Notes under the pieces: model-generated | Database searches by the model: none | What the model saw: the letters and a program-made list of their open reading frames with translations, nothing else | What the model was told of the DNA's origin: nothing | Assembly: GCF_047973035.1 (NCBI RefSeq) | Contig: NZ_JBKEBF010000020.1 | Coordinates: 129,992 to 193,991, forward strand | Origin: Oleidesulfovibrio sp047973035 | Lineage (GTDB): Bacteria; Desulfobacterota; Desulfovibrionia; Desulfovibrionales; Desulfovibrionaceae | DNA: 64,000 nt | Reading direction: 5' to 3' | Made by a program: the position numbers and the translations under genes | Shown here: positions 18,026 to 26,271 of the stretch, one piece after another | How positions within the stretch are numbered: the first letter of the stretch is position 1 | Layout: every line of letters begins with the position of its first letter

Positions 18026-18508
18026 CTAGACTGAATAGTCGCCCCGATTGATTTTGAAGCGTTCCGTAGTGGTCATCACTTCAAGTTCATTCACCATCTG
18101 ACCCATACCGGGGTGGCGCGCATCTAAATCAGGCACCGTCTGGCGAATTCGGGCGAGGTCATTTCCAATACTTTCCAAAGTGCTGTAGGCTGAACGCAAA
18201 TCAGTGCCAGCCCCTTGCTGACCAATAATACGGGAATAATTTTCCCAATTGTCCAGCATGCCATCCAGCGAGTCTGCCACGCCGGAAAGCGGAACCGAAG
18301 ACGCCTGCTGTGTGGTCTGTTGCACCATCAACAGCGGATTAACCGCTCCCGCTCCGGGAGGCGGCAGCGCGGCCTGCGCTTCTTCGGTACCTTCAGTGCC
18401 TTGCAGCTTACCAGCCAGCAACGAATCAAAGCCCGGAGCAGCACTCCGTTGCTTTTTCTTCGCTTCTTCCTGCTGCAATGCCTGCAGTTGTTCGTTCGTA
18501 ATCTTCAT
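18026..18508 (-). CDS. Unknown polar protein, 160 residues
   Basis: A protein rich in Gln, Ala and Glu with no membrane span. The N-terminus (MKITNEQLQALQ) is followed by a low-complexity Pro/Ala linker and a helical C-terminal part with two predicted amphipathic helices ending in TTERFKINRGDYSV. The start begins after CAGGCC in a GGGGCAGG context. It may be a cytoplasmic adaptor, but no family is recognised. Confidence 0.65.
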   Translation of the reverse strand: MKITNEQLQALQQEEAKKKQRSAAPGFDSLLAGKLQGTEGTEEAQAALPPPGAGAVNPLLMVQQTTQQASSVPLSGVADSLDGMLDNWENYSRIIGQQGAGTDLRSAYSTLESIGNDLARIRQTVPDLDARHPGMGQMVNELEVMTTTERFKINRGDYSV

Positions 18509-18681
18509 GGCCTGCCCCTGCTGTTAGGGTTTTGTTTTTTTAGAAGCAATAACCCTGCCAAGCCGCAACCAAAAGCTATTTATCTAAAATATATGCCAAT
18601 ACTACCAAAAAATGCGGCAAAAGATGCCGTTTCGCATACTATCCTGCCTGTATTGTTACGGCAGAATTTACGTCATGTCTA

Positions 18682-18710
18682 TTGCACCTGACAGCTGAAC
18701 CCGCTATATT
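18682..18710 (+). promoter_or_regulatory. Sigma-70 promoter of uspA
   Basis: TTGCAC at 18682-18687 and TATATT at 18705-18710 are separated by 17 bases, close to consensus. A perfect 12-base palindrome (CGCCTTAAGGCG, 18731-18742) lies in the leader between this promoter and the AAGGAGG ribosome binding site and could be an operator. Confidence 0.7.
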
Positions 18711-18769
18711 ATTAGAAAGAATAATATCCGCGCCTTAAGGCGTTCATCATTCAAGGCCAAGGAGGCTCT

Positions 18770-19219
18770 ATGCTCGCCATAAAAAAAATACTCTGCGCAG
18801 TTGACTTTTCCAATCACAGCAAGGCGGTAGCAGAATATGCCCGACTGTTTGCCAAGCCTCTGGGAGCAGAGGTCATTGTCGTTTACGCGGCCCCCTCGCT
18901 TAGTCAGTATGTAGGATTTCATGTTCCTACTGCATCCATCGAAACCCTTGTAGGTGAAATTGTAACCGGTGCGGAAAAAACGATGGATGCCTTTGTTACA
19001 GAAAACTTTGCCGACGTTAAGGCTTCCGGTCGCGTTGTCACCGGTTATGCTGCAGAAGAAATTCTCAGCGTTGCTGAAACCGAAAAAGTTGACATGGTAA
19101 TAATGGGTACCCATGGCCGCAAAGGTTTTGACCGCATTCTCTTCGGTTCCGTAGCAGAAAAAGTAGTAAAAAGTGCCAATATGCCGGTGTTGACCATTCG
19201 ACCCGAAAATGAAGAGTAG
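18770..19219 (+). CDS. Universal stress protein, UspA family
   Basis: A 149-residue single-domain Usp. It starts with the beta strand ILCAVDFSNHS and ends with the ATP-binding signature G-x2-G-x9-G-S (GTHGRKGFDRILFGS), so it belongs to the nucleotide-binding subgroup. A strong promoter and AAGGAGG site precede it. A terminator follows, directly ahead of hisC. Confidence 0.93.
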   Translation: MLAIKKILCAVDFSNHSKAVAEYARLFAKPLGAEVIVVYAAPSLSQYVGFHVPTASIETLVGEIVTGAEKTMDAFVTENFADVKASGRVVTGYAAEEILSVAETEKVDMVIMGTHGRKGFDRILFGSVAEKVVKSANMPVLTIRPENEE

Positions 19220-19264
19220 CAATTACGGGCTGCTTGCCCCGTAACGCCAGCTGGATTATTCATT

Positions 19265-19296
19265 GGGGCGGTTCACCGGAACCGTCCCTTTTATTT
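19265..19296 (+). terminator. Terminator between uspA and hisC
   Basis: A 10-base-pair stem (GGGGCGGTTC with GAACCGTCCC, one G-T pair) with an ACCG loop is followed by TTTTATTT. Only 31 bases separate it from the hisC start. Confidence 0.82.
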
Positions 19297-19327
19297 GATA
19301 AGTCAGTACACACTAAAGGAGCGCCCC

Positions 19328-20479
19328 ATGACCACCCCCGCAAAGCGGGATGATACCGGGCTTCCGGAAGCCGTTACAAGCATCCGGCCCGAAGTAGCGG
19401 CTTTCAAGCCATACACGCCCGGCCTCTCCATTGATGAAATTAAAGAACGTTATGGCCTTTCGCAGGTCATCAAAATGGCAAGCAATGAAAATCCGCTGGG
19501 CACATCTCCTTTGGTTCAAGCTACGCTGCGCTCCCATTCCGACATGGCTTTTCGCTATGTTCAATCCGGTAACCCCAAACTTGTTAAAGCCATTGCGCGC
19601 AAGTTTTCCGTGCCGGAAAATTCTATTGTAATCGGCAACGGTTCCGATGAAGTAATCGACCTGCTGATTCGCGTAAAAGCTCAACCCGGGCAACATAATA
19701 TTGTTGCATTCAAACCTTGCTTCAGCATGTACGAACTGCAAACAAAGTTCTGCGGTGTAGAGTTCCGGCAGGTGCCGGTTAACAGCGATTTTTCTTTTGA
19801 CTGGAAAGCACTAGTTGCAGCAACGGATGAAAATACAGCAATTGTTTTCATCACCACGCCGGACAACCCCTCAGGCTATTGCCCCCCCGTTCAGGATGTA
19901 ATTGACCTGGCCAAAAGCCTGCCCTCCTCATGTCTGCTTGTTGTGGATGAAGCATACATGGACTTTGCAGAAGATGAAACCGCGCACTCTATACTGCCCA
20001 AGCTGGAAGCATTCCCCAACGTTGCAATTCTGCGCACTTTTTCAAAAAGCTACGGCCTTGCCGGACTCCGGCTCGGCTTCGGCGTAATGCATCCTGCACT
20101 GGCAGACTATGTCAAACGGGTGCGCCTGCCTTTCAGCATCAATATTCTTGCAGAGTTTGCAGGCATCGCGGCACTGGAAGATACAGTATTCCACGCAGAA
20201 ACGCTCAAGATCACACGTGAAGGCCGACAATATCTATCATCTGAATTACGTCAGGCAGGGTGTACTGTATATCCTTCAGCTGCAAACTTTATCATGTTTG
20301 CACTGCCTGAGAGATGCCCCCTTGATGCACAGGGAATTTTCGAGGCATTACTGTCACGAGGCATCATCATCCGTCCGCTTCGCAGCTATGAGCTTGCTCA
20401 CTGCCTGCGGGTAAGCATCGGTAGCACGCAGGAAAACACCTTGTTCATTGATGCCTTCAAGGAGGTAATCCGTGGCTGA
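19328..20479 (+). CDS. hisC: Histidinol-phosphate aminotransferase
   Basis: PLP-dependent transfer between histidinol phosphate and 2-oxoglutarate in histidine synthesis. The 383-residue class I/II aminotransferase shows ASNENPLG, NGSDEVIDLL, TPDNPSG, VVDEAYMDF and the PLP lysine Lys240 in RTFSKSYGLAGLRLG. The start at 19328 has AAAGGAG upstream. It overlaps cmk by eight bases. Confidence 0.94.
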   Translation: MTTPAKRDDTGLPEAVTSIRPEVAAFKPYTPGLSIDEIKERYGLSQVIKMASNENPLGTSPLVQATLRSHSDMAFRYVQSGNPKLVKAIARKFSVPENSIVIGNGSDEVIDLLIRVKAQPGQHNIVAFKPCFSMYELQTKFCGVEFRQVPVNSDFSFDWKALVAATDENTAIVFITTPDNPSGYCPPVQDVIDLAKSLPSSCLLVVDEAYMDFAEDETAHSILPKLEAFPNVAILRTFSKSYGLAGLRLGFGVMHPALADYVKRVRLPFSINILAEFAGIAALEDTVFHAETLKITREGRQYLSSELRQAGCTVYPSAANFIMFALPERCPLDAQGIFEALLSRGIIIRPLRSYELAHCLRVSIGSTQENTLFIDAFKEVIRG

Positions 20480-21131
20480 TCGTATTACGGTTACACTAGA
20501 CGGCCCTGCAGGCGTAGGGAAGACCACTCTGGCACGTAATGTTGCAAAAAAGCTGGGCATCGCCTACATGGACACCGGCGCCATGTTCCGCAGCATAGGT
20601 TGGAAACTGGGCAAAGAAGCTGAAAAGCTTACACCTGCGGAAATTGAACAGCGCCTTACAGCCTTTGAGTTCTCTCTCAGCGGTGCCGGTGCGAAAACAA
20701 TTCTGTACCTGAACGGTACGCCTGTAGGTGACGAAATCAGGACCGAAGAGGTAGCCTTGATGGCCTCTGCAGTTGCAACTCTGCCTGTTGTCCGTACTTT
20801 TTTAAAGGCAAATCAGCAAAAGCTTGCCGCGCAGGTATCTCTGATCGCGGAAGGTCGCGACATGGGCACGGTGGTTTTTCCCGAAGCACGTTACAAATTC
20901 TTTCTGGATGCCACCCCCGAAGAGCGTGCCCGGCGACGCTATGATCAATTAATCGCTGCCGGAGAAACTCCGGACATGAAAGAGTTGACGGAACAGATTC
21001 GTAAACGGGACCATCAGGACCGCAGCCGTGTTGTTGCTCCGCTTCGGCCTGCTGATGATGCAATCATAATTGATACTACCGACCTTGATATTGAAGGCGT
21101 TTTTGCGGCAATCATCAGCAATATACAATAG
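20472..21131 (+). CDS. cmk: Cytidylate kinase
   Basis: Phosphorylates CMP and dCMP. The 219-residue protein has the P-loop GPAGVGKTT, the substrate motif YMDTGAMFRSIG and the lid region RRRYDQL with the RKRDHQDRSR stretch. It starts with GTG inside the end of hisC behind GGAGG and is followed by a strong terminator. Confidence 0.95.
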   Translation: MADRITVTLDGPAGVGKTTLARNVAKKLGIAYMDTGAMFRSIGWKLGKEAEKLTPAEIEQRLTAFEFSLSGAGAKTILYLNGTPVGDEIRTEEVALMASAVATLPVVRTFLKANQQKLAAQVSLIAEGRDMGTVVFPEARYKFFLDATPEERARRRYDQLIAAGETPDMKELTEQIRKRDHQDRSRVVAPLRPADDAIIIDTTDLDIEGVFAAIISNIQ

Positions 21132-21154
21132 CTAGTCCATTAGCCTGTCATCAC

Positions 21155-21187
21155 AAAAGCACTGGTTCCGGCCAGTGCTTTTATTTT
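21155..21187 (+). terminator. Terminator after cmk
   Basis: An 11-base-pair stem (AAAAGCACTGG with CCAGTGCTTTT), a six-base loop and a T-rich tail (TTTTATTTTTT). Confidence 0.9.
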
Positions 21188-21212
21188 TTATATACACTCA
21201 TTAAATATTCTA

Positions 21213-21242
21213 TTGACAGTTGCTTGTTACCCCCCCCATAAA
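21213..21242 (+). promoter_or_regulatory. Promoter candidate with a C8 tract in its spacer
   Basis: TTGACA at 21213-21218 and CATAAA at 21237-21242 are separated by 18 bases. Eight consecutive C (21230-21237) run through the end of the spacer and into the -10 box, so slippage would alter the spacing. It serves the gene at 21291. Confidence 0.5.
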
Positions 21243-21290
21243 CATACACTTAAGAATGTATAAAAACAAATCTGACGGAGGCCACTAGCC

Positions 21291-21707
21291 ATGAACACTC
21301 GACAGCCTAGGTTTCTCGCTGCCGAGGAGCTTACCTTCCTGCTGGAAAACACATGCATGCAGATTAACAAAACAACTGCTCACCTTGAGAATAACGAGGC
21401 CGTGCTCAATTCGGTTGTACCCGTAAAGACAGTTGTATTGACTACCGTTATCGTAACATCAGCTATCGCCGCGGTTCTTATTTCTACACCGCTGGCACTA
21501 TTCTCCGGTGCGGTTGTCGCCGGACTGTTGCTTGCTGAGCGAAAACGACTGACCTGCAAAGCTGTTTCCACAAAGGCATTTGGGCTTAACGTCAGAGCCT
21601 TAAACTTTCTTTGCAGGTCTTTTTTTGAGTTGGTTGCACTATCGTCTCTTTTTCAGAGGCATCAGGCGCAGTTTTGCCCTGCATCAGTGCAGCCGATGTT
21701 GAAATAG
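21291..21707 (+). CDS. Unknown small membrane protein, 138 residues
   Basis: A protein with a polar N-terminal third, then two adjacent hydrophobic segments (about residues 47-67 and 68-82, with a short hinge LISTPLALFSGA) and a third hydrophobic stretch near residue 110. GGAGG lies about nine bases before the ATG. It has its own promoter and terminator, so it is a single-gene unit. No family was recognised. Confidence 0.7.
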   Translation: MNTRQPRFLAAEELTFLLENTCMQINKTTAHLENNEAVLNSVVPVKTVVLTTVIVTSAIAAVLISTPLALFSGAVVAGLLLAERKRLTCKAVSTKAFGLNVRALNFLCRSFFELVALSSLFQRHQAQFCPASVQPMLK

Positions 21708-21793
21708 TAACTTGGTCACCACGGCATTCCCCCAGTGCCGTTTGACATACTGCCCTCCTCCCCCCTCATTTCAGGGCAGGCACGCTCCTCATC

Positions 21794-21830
21794 GGGCCGG
21801 ATTTGAAGCAGCAGATCCGGCCCACTTTAT
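21794..21830 (+). terminator. Terminator after the small membrane protein gene
   Basis: A perfect 9-base-pair stem (GGGCCGGAT with ATCCGGCCC) with a 12-base loop is followed by ACTTTATTAT. Confidence 0.75.
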
Positions 21831-21845
21831 TATCCCGCGTAACAG

Positions 21846-21884
21846 AAAAAACTAAGCCAGCGGGATAACACCCCTCTGGCTTAG
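21846..21884 (-). terminator. Terminator of the DUF1269-type gene
   Basis: A 9-base-pair stem (CTAAGCCAG with CTGGCTTAG) is followed on the minus strand by TTTTTT. It lies 33 bases after the stop of the minus-strand gene. Confidence 0.82.
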
Positions 21885-21916
21885 CAGGCAATCAAAAAAG
21901 TATTTCAGGGGCACAA

Positions 21917-22417
21917 CTACGTAAACATACACCCTTCCAGTGCAGCACACAGTTCGTCTTCTTGGTCTTTAGTTAATGATGTTTTCAAAATTTTGCCTTT
22001 CCCTGAAAACTGTTTAATTTCATCTAGGAACTTGTCTCCAGTGACCTTTCGTTCCAGTATAAAAAGTGCCGAACTGCCCGGTTTAAAAGACTCGGCGAGG
22101 TCTTTCATCATCTGATCACTGATGCCGACATCGGAAAGAAGACCGGAAATTGCACCAGCACCAGCCCCTACTGCCAATCCCAATAATGGATTAAGGAACA
22201 TTAATCCTATAAGAGTCCCCCAGAAGCCACCTCCCACAGCTCCGGCAGCTGTCAGATTTACTGCTTGGTGTAATTTAATTTTTCCCTTTTCATCTTTGGT
22301 GACAAGAACCACATCTTCCATCTCAATCAGATATTCACGTTGCAATTTGACAAGTTTTGCACGCATTTCGAGCGCAGTATACTCATCATCAAATAGCATA
22401 ACAATTAGATCACTCAT
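21917..22417 (-). CDS. DUF1269-type membrane protein
   Basis: A 166-residue protein with the DUF1269 layout: an N-terminal strand (DLIVMLFDDEYTALEM) resembling a small ferredoxin-like domain, a central glycine-rich hydrophobic hairpin (GAVGGGFWGTLIGLMFL and LAVGAGAGAISGLL), and a C-terminal polar domain ending in LTKDQEDELCAAL. The glycine-rich hairpin probably inserts in the membrane. The start at 22417 has GGAGGAG upstream. The function of the family is not known. Confidence 0.83.
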   Translation of the reverse strand: MSDLIVMLFDDEYTALEMRAKLVKLQREYLIEMEDVVLVTKDEKGKIKLHQAVNLTAAGAVGGGFWGTLIGLMFLNPLLGLAVGAGAGAISGLLSDVGISDQMMKDLAESFKPGSSALFILERKVTGDKFLDEIKQFSGKGKILKTSLTKDQEDELCAALEGCMFT

Positions 22418-23247
22418 ATATTCTCCTCCCGTATGCTTGTTCATCATCAACAAAAGTTTCACGCACATTACTAATAGCAGGACATAGAAATTTTAACAAT
22501 ACGTTTTGACAAATGCATACGCACTATATAGCTATCACCTAACAAAAATGCTCTATTAATTAATCATTCAACTAGCTCAACAGTTCAGGAAGCTCTTTTA
22601 TAAAACTAGATTACCTAAATGATGCTAGAGAGGACCGTAATTGCATTTTCGAGACAATGTTGTCGCAACAAAGGGTTGTCGGAATCATCAGCATTAGCAG
22701 GTGTAGTGTAAGCATAAAAAAGATAGGATTGGCACTATGTCCATACGCCCCTTCTTTACGAGGGAAGTCAAAGCACTGGAAAGCGGCTAAGCTGCGCATA
22801 CGTTTGCTTCCGGGGAATTTTCCACAATGCGCATTTAGACTAGATATGTATAAATCTGCTGAGATAGATAGTCATATTGGTTTAGCGGAGTAGGAGTAAC
22901 TTCAAGCAAAAAGAACTATACTGGTTGTGGAAAAAGATCGTGCAGGAAACCAACGGATGAAACTTGCCCAACAGAATCTCAAATTATGAGTGTAAAGTTT
23001 TTCGACGTTGTACAATTATCTTACTTCAGGGCGCAATGATGAAATTACTTTTACTATCAAGTTGTTAAGACAACACAGGCACGCCCTGTACATGAGTATT
23101 ACATGTTGGTAAACTTAATAACTATTAGAATAAAACAGCTACCATTACTGTTAGCAGCTCATTTTTACAACTATACTTGTAACTGGCACAAAGTGTGCTT
23201 CCAATTAGGTGGGGCGATCTTAACAACGATAGTAGGGGGGACACATT
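22418..23247. other. AT-rich gene-poor region
   Basis: These 830 bases are visibly richer in A and T than their surroundings and carry no supported gene. A 78-codon frame at 22657-22893 lacks a ribosome binding site and has odd composition. The sigma-54 promoter of the next gene lies at the right end. The stretch may be a relic of acquired DNA. Confidence 0.5.
23184..23199 (+). promoter_or_regulatory. Sigma-54 promoter of the PEP-CTERM gene
   Basis: TGGCAC with GTGCT at the -12 position gives a GG to GC spacing of ten bases, closely matching the RpoN consensus TGGCAC-N5-TTGCW. It lies about 50 bases upstream of the ATG at 23248. Confidence 0.7.
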
Positions 23248-24063
23248 ATGAAGAGATACGTTAATCGTACTGTTTTTAGTTTTCTTTTGATCATTGCAAT
23301 GGCGTTACCAGCTTCTGCTGCAGTAGTTAATTCTTGAAACTATACCTATAATGCAGGCTTCTCCAGTTGGACCATGCAAACAGGGAAAGATAACGTCACC
23401 CACACTGGGCTGACAACTGGCGGGTATAATCCAGTTAATGGTGTGGACGCTTACGCTGAGCTTTGGTGGGGGTCAACGACTTGGGCTACTCAGTCAGAGG
23501 ACCGCAGTGGAATAACCCTCGGCGTACCTGTCCATGGTGTAGTGAATACAAATGGTGCTTCTGCGGCGGCCATGAGTATGAGCCATACGAACAAACCCGT
23601 ATTCGGGAATTGGCTTCTTGGCGGAACAGTAACTGCTGCTTTGGAACTTTCAGCACGGGATCCCTACAACAGCACTTCCAAAGTTCTTTCCACTGCATTG
23701 GAGTTCGATTTTTATGAAACTCCTAATACCCCCGGGTATGTTTCCGATGTATTCATCTTGACCAATCCGGGCGCTACTACCGAAGGATTTGAGTATGACG
23801 GGGAATGGTATACTTTAGATTTTACAGGCAGCTTTGATCTGATCCCGGACAGTTATGTTGAACTGCTTGGGCTTGATTCTTCGCAAAAGCATTATGGCTG
23901 GGTAACTGAAGAGAACGCCATGACGACTGTGGGCACAAGTTTCACTATCAGTCATATTCAGCAACCCACACCGACGCCAGAACCAGCGACTGTTGTTCTT
24001 CTTTTACTGGGGTTAGGTACGCTTGCAACTGTCTCGCATATGAAACGTCGTAACGCAGCATAA
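23248..24063 (+). pseudogene. PEP-CTERM exported protein gene with in-frame TGA
   Basis: Reading from ATG 23248 gives a signal peptide (hydrophobic FLLIIAMALPASA) and then a TGA at 23335-23337, codon 30, just after the predicted cleavage site. The same frame continues for 242 more codons to TAA 24061-24063. The C-terminus carries a PEP-CTERM sorting signal: PTPEPA, a hydrophobic helix and the basic end HMKRRNAA, recognised by exosortase. The stop context (NS-stop-NYTYNAG) would fit a former Trp codon. The central part is a secreted beta-rich domain of unknown type. It could be a true pseudogene, a sequencing error or a suppressible stop. No exosortase gene is in the window. Confidence 0.8.
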
Positions 24064-24074
24064 CGTACTTTAGC

Positions 24075-24100
24075 AGGCTCTGGATTCAGAGCCCGCTTTT
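24075..24100 (+). terminator. Terminator after the PEP-CTERM gene
   Basis: A 7-base-pair stem (GGCTCTG with CAGAGCC) is followed by CGC and TTTTT. Confidence 0.72.
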
Positions 24101-24106
24101 TCTGCA

Positions 24107-24137
24107 TACAAAAAAGCCCGCTCACAGAGCGGGCTTT
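24107..24137 (-). terminator. Terminator of uraA
   Basis: An 11-base-pair stem (AAAGCCCGCTC with GAGCGGGCTTT) with a three-base loop gives a T run on the minus strand, 21 bases beyond the uraA stop. It could work in both directions. Confidence 0.88.
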
Positions 24138-24158
24138 ACTTGCATATGAAGGCGGTTG

Positions 24159-25409
24159 TTACTGCGCTTTCTTATGAGAGGTTCTGGGCAAAATCAAGTT
24201 CAGAACTACGCCTACGATACCGGCAAGGCCGATTCCCTTAATGGAGAACTCACCGGCATGGAAAGCCATACCGCCGATACCAAACACAAGAATCATCGCC
24301 ATGATTGCGAGGTTACGGGGCTCCATAAGGTCCAGCTGAGCACGCACCAACGAGTTCATACCCACAACAGCAATAGCGCCAAACAGCAGAATCATAATGC
24401 CACCCATGACAGGGGTAGGAATGGTGTGCAGCAGGGCGCCCAGCTTGCCCACAAAAGCGAGCAGAATTGCAGTGATAGCAGCCCACGTCATGATGCCGGG
24501 GTTAAAAGAACGAGTCAGCGCAACAGCACCGGTTACTTCCGAATAGGTAGTGTTAGGCGGACCACCAAGGAAAGAAGCAAACATGGTTGCCACACCATCA
24601 CCCATCATTGTGCGGTGCACGCCGGGCTTATCGATGTAGTTTTTACCTGTAACGGAACTGATCGCCAGTACGTCGCCAACATGCTCAATTGCAGGAGCAA
24701 TTGCTACCGGAACGATAAAGATGATCGCCTCGATATTAAACTCGGGGGTCACAAAGTTAGGCATAGAGAACCATGCGGCTTCGGCCACTTTGGTAAAATC
24801 TACCATACCGTAAGCAAGGGCAGCGATGTAGCCTGCCACAATACCGCACATGATAGGCACCAACCTGATAACACCGCGACCGAAAAGCGATGCCGCAATA
24901 GTCGCGGTCAGAGAAATCATGGAAACCACAAGCGCATCCTGACGGGCAAACAGCTCGATAGAACCATCGCCGGATTTACCGATGGCCATAAATACCGCAA
25001 CAGGAGCCAGTCCCAGACCGATAACCATGATAACCGGCCCCGTTACAATGGCAGGCAGAACACGATCAAGAATCTGCGTACCCTGCACTTTGATAAGGCC
25101 GCCCAGCAATACATACAGCATACCCGCAGCGACAAGGCCGCCCATGGTTGCTGCGACCCCCCATGTTGCGACACCATGAATAATGGGTGCAATAAACGCA
25201 AACGATGATGCCAGAAAAATGGGCACCTGACGTTTGGTAACCAGCTGGAAAATCAGCGTACCCGCGCCTGCGGTAAACAGGGCAACGTTCGGATCAAGCC
25301 CTGTCAGCAGCGGCACCAGCACCAGCGCACCAAAAGCCACAAACAACATCTGCGCGCCAATAAGGCTGTCTTTCAGTCTAAACGAATATTCCGTAGAATC
25401 GCTCACCAC
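24159..25409 (-). CDS. uraA: Uracil permease, NCS2 family
   Basis: A 416-residue membrane protein of the nucleobase:cation symporter 2 family with 14 predicted helices. Family marks include the central AIEHVGDVLAISSVTG motif with the substrate-binding Glu, the GPPNTTYSEVTGAVALT stretch and the PTPVMGGIMILLFG signature near the C-terminus. It starts with one of two adjacent GTG codons behind GGAGGG. It follows upp on the same strand, making a uracil uptake and salvage pair. Confidence 0.93.
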   Translation of the reverse strand: MVSDSTEYSFRLKDSLIGAQMLFVAFGALVLVPLLTGLDPNVALFTAGAGTLIFQLVTKRQVPIFLASSFAFIAPIIHGVATWGVAATMGGLVAAGMLYVLLGGLIKVQGTQILDRVLPAIVTGPVIMVIGLGLAPVAVFMAIGKSGDGSIELFARQDALVVSMISLTATIAASLFGRGVIRLVPIMCGIVAGYIAALAYGMVDFTKVAEAAWFSMPNFVTPEFNIEAIIFIVPVAIAPAIEHVGDVLAISSVTGKNYIDKPGVHRTMMGDGVATMFASFLGGPPNTTYSEVTGAVALTRSFNPGIMTWAAITAILLAFVGKLGALLHTIPTPVMGGIMILLFGAIAVVGMNSLVRAQLDLMEPRNLAIMAMILVFGIGGMAFHAGEFSIKGIGLAGIVGVVLNLILPRTSHKKAQ

Positions 25410-25498
25410 TCCCTCCGTAAAATCTCATATGCTCCGTTATTCACAACAAGGGCGGCCCCTTTGCAGAAGGCGCCACCCCGTATTCCAGCCATTGGCCC

Positions 25499-25553
25499 AA
25501 AAAAAGAGCATTTCCACAACGGGGAAAAAAGACCGCCGTTGTAAAAATGCTCT
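25499..25553 (-). terminator. Terminator-like hairpin between upp and uraA
   Basis: On the minus strand a long imperfect stem (AGAGCATTT with AAATGCTCT outside, ACAACGG with CCGTTGT inside) is followed by seven T. It lies 90 bases before uraA, so it can separate the expression of upp and uraA. Confidence 0.75.
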
Positions 25554-25575
25554 GTGCGTTTAAACGCGCAGATAC

Positions 25576-26202
25576 CTATTTGGTACCGAAAATCTTGTCA
25601 CCGGCATCTCCGAGACCAGGCAAAATGTAACCATTCTCGTTCAAACGCTCATCCATTGCGGCAATATAAATATCCACATCGGGGTGTGCATCCTGAACAC
25701 GCTTCACACCCTCAGGTGCAGCGACAAGGAAAAGTCCCTTGATCTGCTTACAGCCGGATTGCTTCAGCAGGTCGATGGTTGCCACCAGCGTACCGCCGGT
25801 TGCCAGCATCGGATCAATGATAAGAGCAAGACGCTCGTCAATGTTATTGGCAAGCTTGCTGTAATAAGTCACAGGCTCAAGGGTTTCTTCGTTGCGGAAC
25901 ATGCCCACAACGCTTACCTTTGCTCCGGGAATCATATCAAGCAGACCGTCAAGCATGCCCAGTCCGGCGCGCAGAATCGGAACAACGGTAGTTTTCTTAC
26001 CCTTGATCTGCTCTACTTCGACAGGACCGGCCCAGCCTTCGACCTGAATTTTTTCAGTAGCGAGGTCTTTGGTTGCCTCGTATGTCAGCAGACGGCACAC
26101 TTCATTGGAGAGTGCGCGAAACTCGGCTACAGGTACATCGCTCTGACGCAACCGGCCCAGTTTATGTTTGACCAGCGGGTGGTCCACCACGTAAACAGCC
26201 AC
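25576..26202 (-). CDS. upp: Uracil phosphoribosyltransferase
   Basis: Makes UMP from uracil and PRPP. The 208-residue protein has the PRPP loop LIIDPMLATGGT, the PILRAGLGM segment and the uracil-binding C-terminus ENGYILPGLGDAGDKIFGTK. The GTG at 26202 is chosen as start because AAGGAG lies eight bases upstream and it gives the canonical N-terminus (VVDHPLVKHKLG); the longer frame overlaps the divergent gene leader. Confidence 0.95.
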   Translation of the reverse strand: MAVYVVDHPLVKHKLGRLRQSDVPVAEFRALSNEVCRLLTYEATKDLATEKIQVEGWAGPVEVEQIKGKKTTVVPILRAGLGMLDGLLDMIPGAKVSVVGMFRNEETLEPVTYYSKLANNIDERLALIIDPMLATGGTLVATIDLLKQSGCKQIKGLFLVAAPEGVKRVQDAHPDVDIYIAAMDERLNENGYILPGLGDAGDKIFGTK

Positions 26203-26271
26203 TCTTGGTCTCCTTAGAGATTGCTTAAGTTCATCTAGTTCGTGTTCAAACTTTATCCGGAGGTGTGTAGT

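Noticed and set aside
22657..22893. 78-codon frame in the AT-rich region
   Set aside because: No ribosome binding site, no recognised motif and no neighbouring operon; I could not support it as a gene or a transposase remnant.
23335..23337. TGA in the PEP-CTERM gene as selenocysteine
   Set aside because: No stem-loop of the bacterial SECIS type was evident just after the codon, and the position after a signal peptide gives no redox context.
24156..25208. 350-codon open frame opposite uraA
   Set aside because: Antisense shadow rich in His, Asn and Arg; the permease on the other strand has full family motifs.
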